Part shown: piece by piece, positions 17,628 to 26,062 of the stretch
Layout of the letters: each line of letters opens with the position of its first letter
Numbering within the stretch: the stretch's first letter is position 1
Source: Leifsonia shinshuensis
Lineage (GTDB): Bacteria > Actinomycetota > Actinomycetes > Actinomycetales > Microbacteriaceae
DNA: 64,000 bases
Assembly: GCF_022606355.1 (NCBI RefSeq)
Contig: NZ_JAHHZQ010000003.1
Location: forward strand, 124,001-188,000
Direction of reading: 5' to 3'
The notes under the pieces: model-generated
Databases searched by the model: none
What the model was told of the DNA's origin: nothing
The model's input: the letters and a program-made list of their open reading frames with translations, nothing else
Made by a program: the position numbers and the translations under genes

Positions 17628-18317
17628 TCAGATGGCGTTGACGTCCAGCGGGATGCCCGGGCCGAACGTGGTCGACACGGCGCCCTTCTGGATGTAACGG
17701 CCCTTCGCGGCGGACGGCTTGAGGCGCACGACCTCGTCGAGCGCCGCCTTGATGTTCTCGTCGAGCTGCTCGGCGGTGAAGCCGGCCTTGCCGACGACGA
17801 AGTGCACGTTCGCGTGCTTGTCGACGCGGAACTCGATCTTTCCGCCCTTGATGTCGGAGACGGCCTTCGCGACGTCAGGGGTGACCGTGCCGGTCTTCGG
17901 GTTCGGCATCAGGCCGCGCGGGCCGAGCACCTTGCCGAGACGGCCGACCTGGCCCATGAGCTCCGGGGTGGAGACGGCCGAGTCGAAGTCGGTGTAACCG
18001 CCGGCGACCTTCTCGATCAGCTCGGTGCCGCCGACCTCGTCGGCGCCCGCGGCGATCGCGGCCTCAGCGGCCGGGCCCGTCGCGAACACGATGACGCGCG
18101 CGGTCTTGCCGGTACCGTGAGGAAGGATGACGGTACCGCGGACCATCTGGTCCGCCTTGCGCGGGTCCACACCGAGCTTCAGCGCGACCTCGACGGTCGA
18201 GTTGAACTTGGCGGAACCGGTCTCTTTCGCGAGGGTGACAGCCTCGGTGGGGGTGTAGAACTTGCCGGCCTCGATCTTGTCGGCCGCGGCCCGGTAGGCC
18301 TTGGACTTCTGTGCCAT
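17628..18317 (-). CDS. rplA: 50S ribosomal protein L1
   Basis: Ribosomal protein L1 (229 residues) of the large subunit L1 stalk, which binds 23S rRNA near the E site and, in many bacteria, its own mRNA. The sequence is typical throughout: [51 protein letters not shown] and [21 protein letters not shown] 18317 is the start, with GAGGAGA eight bases before it; an in-frame upstream start is not needed. It follows rplK in the conserved order and ends in a strong terminator. Confidence 0.98.
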   Translation of the reverse strand: MAQKSKAYRAAADKIEAGKFYTPTEAVTLAKETGSAKFNSTVEVALKLGVDPRKADQMVRGTVILPHGTGKTARVIVFATGPAAEAAIAAGADEVGGTELIEKVAGGYTDFDSAVSTPELMGQVGRLGKVLGPRGLMPNPKTGTVTPDVAKAVSDIKGGKIEFRVDKHANVHFVVGKAGFTAEQLDENIKAALDEVVRLKPSAAKGRYIQKGAVSTTFGPGIPLDVNAI

Positions 18318-18396
18318 GAGATTTCTCCTCACGAGAATGTGGTGCGAGCCTGGCCGGCTCTGCCACGGTGATGTCTGGATGACGTGGGGGTCGGGC

Positions 18397-18828
18397 TTAC
18401 GCCTCGACCGTGATGCCCATCGAACGGGCGGTGCCTGCGATGATCTTCGACGCCGCGTCGATGTCGTTGGCGTTGAGGTCGACCATCTTCTGCTCGGCGA
18501 TGGCGCGCACCTGCTCCTGGGTCAGCTTGCCGACCTTGGTGGTGTGCGGGACGCCGGAGCCCTTGGCGACGCCGGCCGCCTTCTTGATCAGCTCGGCCGC
18601 GGGCGGGGTCTTCAGGACGAACGTGAACGAGCGGTCCTCGTACACGGTGATCTCGACCGGGATGACGTTGCCGCGCTGCGACTCGGTCGCCGCGTTGTAC
18701 GCCTTGCAGAACTCCATGATGTTCACGCCGTGCTGACCCAGGGCCGGGCCGATCGGCGGGGCCGGGTTGGCAGCGCCGGCGTTGATCTGAAGCTTGATCA
18801 GACCGGTGACCTTCTTCTTCGGTGCCAT
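18397..18828 (-). CDS. rplK: 50S ribosomal protein L11
   Basis: Ribosomal protein L11 (143 residues), part of the GTPase-associated centre with L10/L12 and the target region of thiopeptides. Recognisable by [59 protein letters not shown] and the C-terminal [13 protein letters not shown]. The Pro-rich thiopeptide-contact helix is unaltered. The start has GGAAGAG close before it. It is transcribed with rplA, 79 bases downstream, and lies 122 bases after nusG, as in most actinobacteria. Confidence 0.98.
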   Translation of the reverse strand: MAPKKKVTGLIKLQINAGAANPAPPIGPALGQHGVNIMEFCKAYNAATESQRGNVIPVEITVYEDRSFTFVLKTPPAAELIKKAAGVAKGSGVPHTTKVGKLTQEQVRAIAEQKMVDLNANDIDAASKIIAGTARSMGITVEA

Positions 18829-18950
18829 GTCTCTTCCTTCTTTGTGTATTCGAGCCCGTGGGCGTCACGCCCGCGCGGCTCTCCCGGTTTCTCGGCCCTT
18901 CCGAGACCCGGTGGTTCGTAAAACAGTGGGGAGGCTCTGAATGATTCCCG

Positions 18951-19880
18951 TCAGAGCTTCGTGACCTGGTCGAAGCTGAGCTCGACCGGCGTCTCGCGCT
19001 CGAAGAGGGAGACCAGCACGGTGAGCTTGCCGCTCTCCGGCTTGATCTCGCTGATCGAGCCAGGCAGGCCCGCGAACGAGCCCTCCTTGATGGTGATGGT
19101 CTCGCCGATCTCGAAGTCGACCTCGGCGGGGATGACGCGCGCGGCGGCCTTCTGGCCCTTGGCGGCGCCCTTGACCGGAGCCTGGTCGACCTGCACGAGG
19201 CTCTTGAGCATCGAGAAGGCCTCCTCGAAGCGGAGCGGCGTGGGGTTGTGCGCGTTGCCGACGAATCCGGTGACGCCGGGCGTGTGGCGGACGACCGACC
19301 AGCTGTCCTCGTTGAGGTCCATACGCACCAGCACATAGCCGGGGATGCGCACGCGGTTGACCATCTTGCGCTGGCCGTTCTTGATCTCGACCACGTCTTC
19401 CATGGGGACCTGCACCTCGAAGATGAAGTCTTCCATGTTCATCGAGACCATGCGGTTCTCGATGTTCGACTTCACGCGGCGCTCGAAGCCGGCGTAGGAG
19501 TGGATGACGTACCACTTGCCGAACTTGGCGCGCAGCTCGGCGCGGAACTCCTCGTAGGGGTCTGCCGCGACCTCGTCCTCGTCTTCGACGGCCTCCTGGG
19601 CGGCCTCGGCCTCTTCGGCAGAGTCGACCTCGAGGGCCTCGTCGACGGCACGGTCGGCCTCGGGGTCGACGGCCTCGGCCATCGCGTCGAGCACGGCGTC
19701 GAGGTCGATCTCGGTGCCGTCTTCGGCGACGATGTGCAGCGCCTCGTGCTCCGCGGGGTCGGACGACTCCTCGTCGCGCTCCAGGACATTGCCCGTCTGC
19801 GCCTCGTCGTCTTCGGACGACTGCTCGGCAGCAGTCGCCCAGTCCACGTCGTCGCGGTTCGTCTCAGACACTGAATTCAT
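18951..19880 (-). CDS. nusG: Transcription termination/antitermination protein NusG
   Basis: NusG (309 residues from ATG 19880) links RNA polymerase to Rho or to the ribosome. The N-terminal 130 residues are acidic and of low complexity (DSAEEAEAAQEAVEDEDE), an extension found in actinobacterial NusG. The NGN domain follows (KWYVIHSYAGFERRVKSNIE, GYVLVRMDLNEDSW, VTGFVGNAHNPTPL) and then the KOW domain (ETITIKEGSFAGLPGSISEI). A GTG at 19871 giving MSETNRDD is an equally good start. It sits between secE and rplK in the standard order. Confidence 0.97.
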   Translation of the reverse strand: MNSVSETNRDDVDWATAAEQSSEDDEAQTGNVLERDEESSDPAEHEALHIVAEDGTEIDLDAVLDAMAEAVDPEADRAVDEALEVDSAEEAEAAQEAVEDEDEVAADPYEEFRAELRAKFGKWYVIHSYAGFERRVKSNIENRMVSMNMEDFIFEVQVPMEDVVEIKNGQRKMVNRVRIPGYVLVRMDLNEDSWSVVRHTPGVTGFVGNAHNPTPLRFEEAFSMLKSLVQVDQAPVKGAAKGQKAAARVIPAEVDFEIGETITIKEGSFAGLPGSISEIKPESGKLTVLVSLFERETPVELSFDQVTKL

Positions 19881-19924
19881 TCCATTTCTGTCGGTATGGC
19901 CGTGCGGCCGGTCGGCTGCTGGGT

Positions 19925-20197
19925 CTATTTCGGATGTCCGAAGACCCACACCACGCCGAGACCGAACACCCAGTCGAGCAGGGACACGATCGCCATCATG
20001 ATCACCACGAAGACGAGCACGACGCCGGTGTAGCTCAAGAGCTCCTTGCGCGTCGGCGTGACGACCTTCTTGAGCTCGCCGATGACCTGCCGGATGAACA
20101 GGGCGATCCGCGCGAAGGGGTTGCGCTTTGCCGCGCGCTCCTTCTTGGCGTTGGCGACGATTTCCTCGCTCGGCTCGTCGATTACCTTTCGGGCCAC
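19925..20197 (-). CDS. secE: Preprotein translocase subunit SecE
   Basis: SecE (90 residues), the essential clamp around SecY in the protein translocase. It has the amphipathic helix and hinge NPFARIALFIRQVIGELKKV, the conserved TPTRKELLSYTGVVLV and one transmembrane helix (VVLVFVVIMMAIVSLLDWVF), ending in FGHPK. GTG 20197 is chosen because AAAGG precedes it and because earlier in-frame starts would overlap tRNA-Trp. The position between tRNA-Trp and nusG is the usual one. Confidence 0.96.
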   Translation of the reverse strand: MARKVIDEPSEEIVANAKKERAAKRNPFARIALFIRQVIGELKKVVTPTRKELLSYTGVVLVFVVIMMAIVSLLDWVFGLGVVWVFGHPK

Positions 20198-20239
20198 CTC
20201 GTTACACCTTTCGTGGACCGGCATCGGAATGCCGGTTTG

Positions 20240-20312
<73 letters not shown>

Positions 20313-20457
20313 AGGGATTGTGAACCGCGACACCCTCCTGGCATAGCGAAAATAGGCGCAGAAAAGCTTGGCGGATTCAACCACCGCACCCAAGTGTACG
20401 GGACACCACACCCCCTCGCAAAAACGCGCCGGGGGTTGCACGCCCGCCCGCATCGAC

Positions 20458-21126
20458 CTAGAGCAGCTTGCGCTCGAGCGCCCAGGCGGTGAGCTCGTGA
20501 CGCGACGAGAGCTGGAGCTTGCGCAGCACAGCGGAGACGTGGGTCTCCACCGTCTTGACCGAGATGAACAGCTCGGCGGCGACCTCCTTGTAGGCGTAGC
20601 CGCGCGCGATCAGGCGCATCACCTCGCGCTCGCGCGCCGAGAGACGGTCGAGCTCGTCCGTGGTCTCGGCCTGCTCTCCCGCTGTCGCACCGAACGCGTC
20701 GAGCACGAAGCCGGCGAGCTTCGGCGAGAAGACCGCGTCTCCGCCGGCCACGGCGACGACCGCGTCGCTCACCTGACGCCCGGAGCTGCCCTTGGTCAGG
20801 TACCCGCGGGCGCCGGCCCGGATGACGCCGACGACGTCCTCCGCCGCGTCGGACACGCTCAACGCGAGGAACCGGGTCCCCGCGCTCTCGGCGACGGTGC
20901 GACGGAGCACCTCCGCGCCGCCTCCGCCCGCGCCGCCCGGCAGGTGCACGTCGAGCAGCACGACCTCCGGCCGGGTGCGGAGGATCGCCTCCACCGCCCC
21001 GTCGACGTCCTGTGCCTCAGCGACCACGTGGAGGCGGTCGTCGAGGTCTGCGCGGAGGCCGGAACGGAAGATCGAATGGTCGTCCACGATCACGACGGTG
21101 ATCGGACGCGGCGTCTCGTCGGTCAT
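20458..21126 (-). CDS. LuxR/NarL-family response regulator
   Basis: A 222-residue response regulator. The receiver domain has VVIVDDHSIFRSGL and phospho-acceptor Asp59 in VVLLDVHLPG, with Lys in RGYLTKGSSGRQ. The C-terminal LuxR-type helix-turn-helix is LSAREREVMRLIARGYAYKEVAAEL-type ending in SVKTVETHVSAVLRKL. It begins four bases after the kinase gene stop, so it is in an operon with it. By analogy with LiaR-like systems it probably responds to envelope stress and controls the divergent PspC operon. That target assignment is inference. Confidence 0.92.
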   Translation of the reverse strand: MTDETPRPITVVIVDDHSIFRSGLRADLDDRLHVVAEAQDVDGAVEAILRTRPEVVLLDVHLPGGAGGGGAEVLRRTVAESAGTRFLALSVSDAAEDVVGVIRAGARGYLTKGSSGRQVSDAVVAVAGGDAVFSPKLAGFVLDAFGATAGEQAETTDELDRLSAREREVMRLIARGYAYKEVAAELFISVKTVETHVSAVLRKLQLSSRHELTAWALERKLL

Positions 21127-21130
21127 CTGC

Positions 21131-22333
21131 TCATTCTCGCTCTCCGGGCAGGTCGACCGTGAGATGGATCTCCGTGCCGGTCTCGCGCGAGGTGACCGTG
21201 GCGCGGCCGCCCGCCCGGCGCATCCGGCCGATGATCGACTCCCGCACGCCCAGGCGGCCCTCCGGCAGCGCGTCGATGTCGAAGCCGGGGCCGCGGTCGC
21301 GGACGAAGACGTCGACGGACCCGCCGCCCGACTCGATGTACACCGACACGTCGCCTCCCGCGTGCCGCGCAGCGTTGAGCATCGCCTCGCGGGCGGCGGC
21401 GGCCAGCTCCGCCGGCGCCCGGTGAACGGGCTCGCCCGCGCTCACCACGTCGAAGTGCACCGCGTGTTCGACCTCCAGCGCCGCCGCGACGGAGCGCAGC
21501 TCTGCGGCGAGGTCCTCTGCGTCGGGAACGGCACCCTGGGCCGCCTCGGCATAGAGCCAGTCGCGCAGCTCGCGCTCCTGCGCGCGGGCGATCCTGCCGA
21601 CCTCGCTGGAGGCTCCCGCCCGGTTCTGGATGAGCGCGAGCGTCTGCAGGACCGAGTCGTGCAGGTGCGCCGCCATCTCGGCGCGCTGCTCCTCCCGCAC
21701 GCGCGCGGTCCGCTCGGCGATCAGCTCGGTCCAGAGCCGGAGGGCCCAGGGGCCGACCATCACGGCCGCTCCGGCGAACGTCGCGCCGATGATCGCGAGC
21801 CACAGCAGGCCGGACGAGCGTCCCGCCTGCAGCCCGCTGAGCACCAGCGCCAGGGCGACGAGGAACCCGCCGGACGCGAGACGGAACCCGGCGGGCGAGA
21901 ACGTGGACGGCGCAGTGCCTTCGTCGTCGACGAACTGGTCCCACAGGACGGCGGCGACCAGCAGGGCGATCGACGCGACGACCGCCCCGACTGCCGCTTC
22001 GGGGTCGCCTGCAGCGACCAGCACGATCGCAGCCACTCCGGAGGCCGCGCCGCCGACGGCGAACACCCACGGGACGTTCACCCGTCGCCTGACCCGCTCG
22101 TCCGAGCTCCCGGGGGCCGGGTCGCGCAGTGGGGTGAGCGCCCACAGCCAGAGGTAGAAGAGCACGCCGGCACCCCCGAGGAGGGCGGTGCCGACGAGGA
22201 TCCAGCGCACGGCGGCCACCGGCCAGCCGAGATGGTCGGCGAGCGCGACGCTCACCCCGCCGACCACGCAGTCGCGCGGCCGCGCCAACGGCGTGCGCGT
22301 GGCGCGCTCGCCGGGCAGGGGTGCTGAGGCCAT
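21131..22333 (-). CDS. Sensor histidine kinase with N-terminal PspC domain
   Basis: A 400-residue kinase. A PspC domain occupies about 15-75 (RDCVVGGVSVALADHLGWPVA, then a membrane helix VRWILVGTALLGGAGVLFYLW), followed by four more membrane segments to about 200. The HisKA_3 dimerisation helix carries the phospho-acceptor His225 in AAHLHDSVLQTL, and the ATP domain shows EAMLNAARHAGG and VRDRGPGFD. This NarL-type kinase with PspC is known from actinobacteria. The sensor is therefore probably a membrane or lipid-bilayer stress detector. It is followed by its response regulator and is divergent from another PspC gene. Confidence 0.92.
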   Translation of the reverse strand: MASAPLPGERATRTPLARPRDCVVGGVSVALADHLGWPVAAVRWILVGTALLGGAGVLFYLWLWALTPLRDPAPGSSDERVRRRVNVPWVFAVGGAASGVAAIVLVAAGDPEAAVGAVVASIALLVAAVLWDQFVDDEGTAPSTFSPAGFRLASGGFLVALALVLSGLQAGRSSGLLWLAIIGATFAGAAVMVGPWALRLWTELIAERTARVREEQRAEMAAHLHDSVLQTLALIQNRAGASSEVGRIARAQERELRDWLYAEAAQGAVPDAEDLAAELRSVAAALEVEHAVHFDVVSAGEPVHRAPAELAAAAREAMLNAARHAGGDVSVYIESGGGSVDVFVRDRGPGFDIDALPEGRLGVRESIIGRMRRAGGRATVTSRETGTEIHLTVDLPGERE

Positions 22334-22448
22334 ACCTGGAATCCAAGCAGACGGGACCGCCGCCCGACAGCCGAGCGGGAAGGAATCAGGGTCCGCTCAG
22401 GGTGACCCCGGATAGCGGGAGATGCGCCGGGCGCGCCACGATCGAGTC

Positions 22449-24089
22449 ATGGTGAACGACGGCACGACCCCTCCTCCTCCCGGTGCGACGCCTCCGGGTG
22501 CGACTCCTCCCGGTGCGACGCCTCCTGGTGCGACGCCTCCGGGCCAGACGCACACACCGTCCGGCCCGTACGGCGGACCGCGGACCGGCTTCTCCGGCCG
22601 CGGCACCCGCTTCTTCGACTGGATGCGCGGTCTCGGCGTCACGCGCACCGACGGTTGGATCGGCGGCGTCTGCGCCGGCATCGCGTACCGCATCGGCATC
22701 GACCCGCTGATCGTCCGCGGAATCGTCGGGGTCGCCGCCCTGCTCGGCGCCCCGGTCGTCCTGCTCTATGCGATCGCCTGGGCCCTGCTGCCCGACCGCG
22801 ACGGCCGGATCCACCTGCAGCGGCTGTTCGAGGGCGAGTTCGAGGCCCCGATCGTGGCCATCGGCGTGCTGATCGTGCTTTCCCTCCTGCCGTGGTCCAA
22901 CGGGATCTGGTGGTTCGGCGGCCCGTTCGGTCACGACCCGGGCTGGTTCGACGTCGTGGGCCGCGTCTTCTGGACCCTCATCGTGCTCGGCGCTGCAGCC
23001 GCGCTCATCGTCGTCGCCGTGCGCAACGCCGACCGGCGATCGGGCGGGAACGCCGGCGCGCCGGCACCGTCCGCAGGCGCTGCGCCGTCCACCACGAACG
23101 TGTCGCCCACCACGAACGCGTCGGCTTCGCCGGCATCGCCCGTGTCGCCCGCCGCAACTGCTCCGGCGTCCGCGGCAGCCGCCGCACCCGCGGCACCGGC
23201 CGTCGCGATCGCCTCCGAGCCGGCGGCGCCGCCCGCACCCGGGGCGGGAGCGAGCGAGCAGGAGGTCGCCGACTGGCGCGACCGTCAGGCGCAGTGGCGG
23301 GCAGAGCACGAGCAGTGGAAGCAGCGCCTGGCCGAGGACATGCGCGCCGTGAAGGCGCAGCGCTCCGCCGAGCTGAAGGCGCAGGCGTCAGCGGCCAACG
23401 CCGAGGCCGAAGCGCGCCGGGCGTCCTATCGCGCCGCCAACCCCCGGGTGGGAGCGGCGATCGGGTGGCTCGCCGTCGGACTGGCGCTGGTCGCGGCCTC
23501 CCTCACCGGAGCGTTCTGGGGCGCGCTGACCGGCCTGCCCGGTTACGCGCTCACGGCCTCGCTCGCCTCCGCCACGCTCGTCTTCGGGGTGACCGTGCTC
23601 ATCGCGGGGATCGCCCGCCGCCGGAGCGGTTTCCTGATCTTCCTCGGCATCCTCCTGGCGGCGCTCACCGCGGTCGCCGCGCTGCTGCCGACCTCGCCCG
23701 GCGTACGCCTGGACGCCAGCGTGAGTTCCCGGTCGCAGCTGTCGGTCGCGCCGTCGGGAAGCGCCAACTACCTGCAGGCCTGGGGTGACACGACCATCGA
23801 TCTGAGCCGGGCCGTCAGGTCCTCCCGGGCTCCCGTCGTCAACCTGGCGAAGGGCCCCGGCGAGACGACGGTCGTGGTCCCCGACGACGCGACGATACGG
23901 CTGGAGGCCGCGACGGTGTCGTCGGTGACCGTCATCGATCCGGCGGGGGGACGCCAGGTGCATCACTGCGATCCCGCGTTCCTCGGCGGCTGCGACACCG
24001 ACCTGGTCGTCGGTCCGGCCGCGACTCCGCAGGTCGTCGTCCGCATCGCACAGGTCGACGGCGTGCGCGTCGAACGAGTCCAGAAGTGA
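22449..24089 (+). CDS. PspC domain membrane protein with LiaF-like C-terminal region
   Basis: A 546-residue protein. It begins with a Pro-rich segment made of five PPGAT-type repeats, then a PspC domain (GWIGGVCAGIAYRIGIDPLIVRG and a membrane helix), further membrane helices, a long Ala/Pro linker, a charged coiled-coil-like stretch (EVADWRDRQAQWRAEHEQWK), four more helices and a C-terminal beta-rich domain (GDTTIDLSRAV, VVVPDDATIRLEAATVSS) like those of LiaF/adhesin families. ATG 22449 lies six bases after CACGAT, a leaderless-type start. It faces the PspC kinase and is probably its partner or target. Confidence 0.85.
   Translation: MVNDGTTPPPPGATPPGATPPGATPPGATPPGQTHTPSGPYGGPRTGFSGRGTRFFDWMRGLGVTRTDGWIGGVCAGIAYRIGIDPLIVRGIVGVAALLGAPVVLLYAIAWALLPDRDGRIHLQRLFEGEFEAPIVAIGVLIVLSLLPWSNGIWWFGGPFGHDPGWFDVVGRVFWTLIVLGAAAALIVVAVRNADRRSGGNAGAPAPSAGAAPSTTNVSPTTNASASPASPVSPAATAPASAAAAAPAAPAVAIASEPAAPPAPGAGASEQEVADWRDRQAQWRAEHEQWKQRLAEDMRAVKAQRSAELKAQASAANAEAEARRASYRAANPRVGAAIGWLAVGLALVAASLTGAFWGALTGLPGYALTASLASATLVFGVTVLIAGIARRRSGFLIFLGILLAALTAVAALLPTSPGVRLDASVSSRSQLSVAPSGSANYLQAWGDTTIDLSRAVRSSRAPVVNLAKGPGETTVVVPDDATIRLEAATVSSVTVIDPAGGRQVHHCDPAFLGGCDTDLVVGPAATPQVVVRIAQVDGVRVERVQK
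22476..22550 (+). repeat. In-frame 15-bp tandem repeat, five copies (PPGAT)
   Basis: Five units of the form cctcccggtgcgacg run head to tail at the start of the PspC gene, with one to four changes each. The last unit (cctccgggccagacg) is the most divergent. Copy number could vary between strains. Confidence 0.9.
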
Positions 24090-24100
24090 AGGAGCACGAT

Positions 24101-24640
24101 ATGACCACGAACGCCGACGACCCCACCTCCGGCCCCGACGAGACGAGCTCGACCGAGACGAGCTCCCCCGCCGTGACACCGACCGACGCCCCGCTCGAAC
24201 AGGGACCCGCCGAGACGATCTCGCTCGACGAAGCCGTCACCCCGAGCGCCGACACCATCTCCCTCGACGAGCCCGCGGCGTCCCTCTACGAGCCCGTCGC
24301 GCCGGCACACCCGACTCCGGCCCCGGCCGCCCCTCCCACGCCGACCCGGCCGCCTGTGCACACGGGCGCCTTCTCCGTGCCCCCGACCGGCCGGCGTCGT
24401 CCGCCAGTGCGCTGGGCCGGCATCGTCTGGGGCGTGCTGCTCGCCGTGTTCGCGGCAGTGACCCTTTTCGTGGTCTCGTCGCCCGCCCGGCTGGCCGGTG
24501 TCACCGTGTGGGTCAGCACGCTCACCCCGGGAGCGGCGTGGGCGCTGTGGATCGCGCTGCTCGGACTCGTGATCGTCGTGTCAGCGCTGCTCGGCGCGAT
24601 CGGAGCCGCGCAGCGGAGTCGCCGTCGCCGCACGTTCTGA
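24101..24640 (+). CDS. Membrane protein of unknown function, second gene of the PspC operon
   Basis: A 179-residue protein not matched to a known family. The first 90 residues are Pro/Thr/Ser/Asp-rich and probably disordered, with a near-repeat ETISLDEAV / DTISLDEPA. Two membrane helices follow (WAGIVWGVLLAVFAAVTLFVV and WALWIALLGLVIVVSALLGA), with a basic C-terminal tail RSRRRRTF. AAGGAG lies six bases before ATG 24101 and only 11 bases separate it from the PspC gene, so it is co-expressed and likely part of the same envelope-stress response. Confidence 0.8.
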   Translation: MTTNADDPTSGPDETSSTETSSPAVTPTDAPLEQGPAETISLDEAVTPSADTISLDEPAASLYEPVAPAHPTPAPAAPPTPTRPPVHTGAFSVPPTGRRRPPVRWAGIVWGVLLAVFAAVTLFVVSSPARLAGVTVWVSTLTPGAAWALWIALLGLVIVVSALLGAIGAAQRSRRRRTF

Positions 24641-24962
24641 CCTGTCGCGGTAGCGGTGGTCCCGGCCGAGGGCGCACAGGCAGTGGACGCGGATCGTCCG
24701 CCCCGTCTCGCTCATCGTGTGGAGTTCGGTGTGGCCGGGACCGGCTGTCTTCCTGGCGCTCATCGGCGTTGTCCCCCTTCGTGGCGTTCGTGCGTCCATC
24801 GTCGGTGACGCGATCGTGGGGATCGCCGTGCCCGGTGGCCGCACGGCCCTCCGGCCATCGACTCTTCGCCACCGAGTTCACCCCGGTCACCGGCGATCAC
24901 CTCCTGGCCGTTCCGGGACGCGGAGGACCACACCGGCGGAGGCCGGGCGCCGCTCGGCGACT
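24641..24962. other. Intergenic region with no convincing gene
   Basis: About 320 bases between the PspC operon and the exopolysaccharide locus. Open frames here have no ribosome-binding site and no recognisable domain. I see no strong hairpin or promoter. Confidence 0.5.
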
Positions 24963-25088
24963 ATGAAGAGAACACAGACACGAGGCGTTCGGATCCTCAG
25001 CGCACCAGCAGAGGATCCCGCCCGAACGTCGAGGCCTCCACGCTCGAGACGCCGACGACGCCTCGCCCGGCCGCAGGAGGTGGAGTGA
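24963..25088 (+). CDS. Possible 41-residue small ORF coupled to the nucleotidyltransferase
   Basis: An ATG-started frame whose TGA overlaps the GTG of the next gene by four bases (GTGA), the usual mark of translational coupling. The product starts MKRTQTRGVRILSAPAEDPA and has an Arg-rich second half. Its first codons are rich in A at the third position, unlike the surroundings. There is no clear ribosome-binding site next to the ATG. It may be a precursor or leader peptide of the PqqD/kinase system, a decayed gene, or chance. Confidence 0.25.
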   Translation: MKRTQTRGVRILSAPAEDPARTSRPPRSRRRRRLARPQEVE

Positions 25089-26041
25089 AAAGAATGGTGA
25101 AACACGCAGGGCTCCGGTCCTCGCCGCTGGCCGTCTCCACCCTCCTCCTGACGGCCGCGGTCGCCCGTCTCGGGGCAGCCGACGGGATCCGCCTGCTCGT
25201 CATCAAGGGCGTCGTCGCGACGGAGTACGACCTCCGGCGCCCTCGGGCGAGCAGCGACGTCGACGTCGTGGTGGCGCCCGACGACTTCGACGCGTTCGTC
25301 TCGACTCTCGAAGCGCGCGGCTGGGTACGACGGGCACACGATCCGGACACCGACACCTTCCCGCTGCACAGCGTCAGCGTCTACCACCCGAACTGGGCCG
25401 CGGACATCGACGTGCACTTTCGCTACCCGGGGCTCGAAGCACCGCCGGCCGAGGTCTTCGACCTGCTCTGGGCTCAGCGGACGACCTTCTGGTGCGGCAA
25501 CCAGCCGGTCCTCATCCCCGGCCTCGCCGACGCGATCACGATCGGCGCCGTCCACGCCATCCGGTCGATCTGGTCCGAGAGCCACCGTGCCGAACTCGAC
25601 TACCTCGTCCGGCGCTGCCGGCGCATCGACACCGAGCTCCTGATCGCGCGAGCGCGCGAGCTCGGAGCGCTCGCGACGAGCCGTCCCTTCCTCGAGCGCC
25701 TCCTGCCGATGCACTCCGACATCGAATGGGGAGAGCCCTCCGCCGAGTGGCGCATGCGAACGGAGTTCCCGGAGGCGATCGACCGCCGGGTCCTGCTGTG
25801 GAAGCAGGCGACCCCTCGGGAGCGTCTGACGAAGCTCCGGCACGCGCTCTTCCCGTCGGTCTCCGCCCTCGTGAAGCAGACCACCCGGAACCGTCTCGGC
25901 CCCGCCGAGCTCGTCGCGAGCTACCTGGCCAGGTGGGCTCGCGGTCTGCGGGTGCTTCCGCGCGGGCTCGTCACCCTCGCGCGTTCCACCCGGCGGGCGC
26001 CGACACATCGCACCGACCGAGGCCGTCGCCCGTCTCCCTGA
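25085..26041 (+). CDS. NTP_transf_5-type nucleotidyltransferase family protein
   Basis: A 318-residue protein of the Uncharacterised nucleotidyltransferase family: RLLVIKGVVATEYDL followed by the metal site RASSDVDVVVAPDD (D-X-D), and later WAADIDVHFRY (third acidic position). The C-terminal 180 residues are helical and basic. Members of this family recur beside HprK-related kinases and PqqD-like proteins in exopolysaccharide loci and in some lasso-peptide clusters. GTG 25085 has AGGAGGT just before it; ATG 25094 is the alternative. It probably transfers a nucleotide to a polymer, peptide or protein acceptor, not yet known. Confidence 0.8.
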   Translation: MKRMVKHAGLRSSPLAVSTLLLTAAVARLGAADGIRLLVIKGVVATEYDLRRPRASSDVDVVVAPDDFDAFVSTLEARGWVRRAHDPDTDTFPLHSVSVYHPNWAADIDVHFRYPGLEAPPAEVFDLLWAQRTTFWCGNQPVLIPGLADAITIGAVHAIRSIWSESHRAELDYLVRRCRRIDTELLIARARELGALATSRPFLERLLPMHSDIEWGEPSAEWRMRTEFPEAIDRRVLLWKQATPRERLTKLRHALFPSVSALVKQTTRNRLGPAELVASYLARWARGLRVLPRGLVTLARSTRRAPTHRTDRGRRPSP

Positions 26042-26062
26042 TCGCGTACGGCGGAGACAGCG

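Noticed and set aside
22476-22550. Direct repeats as a CRISPR or integration site
   Set aside because: They are 15-base in-frame repeats encoding PPGAT in a PspC protein, with no spacers.
24581-24844. Minus-strand frame containing VHCLCALGRDHRYRDR
   Set aside because: Short, without a ribosome-binding site, and it runs into the end of the preceding coding gene; the Cys-X-Cys is not enough to call a gene.
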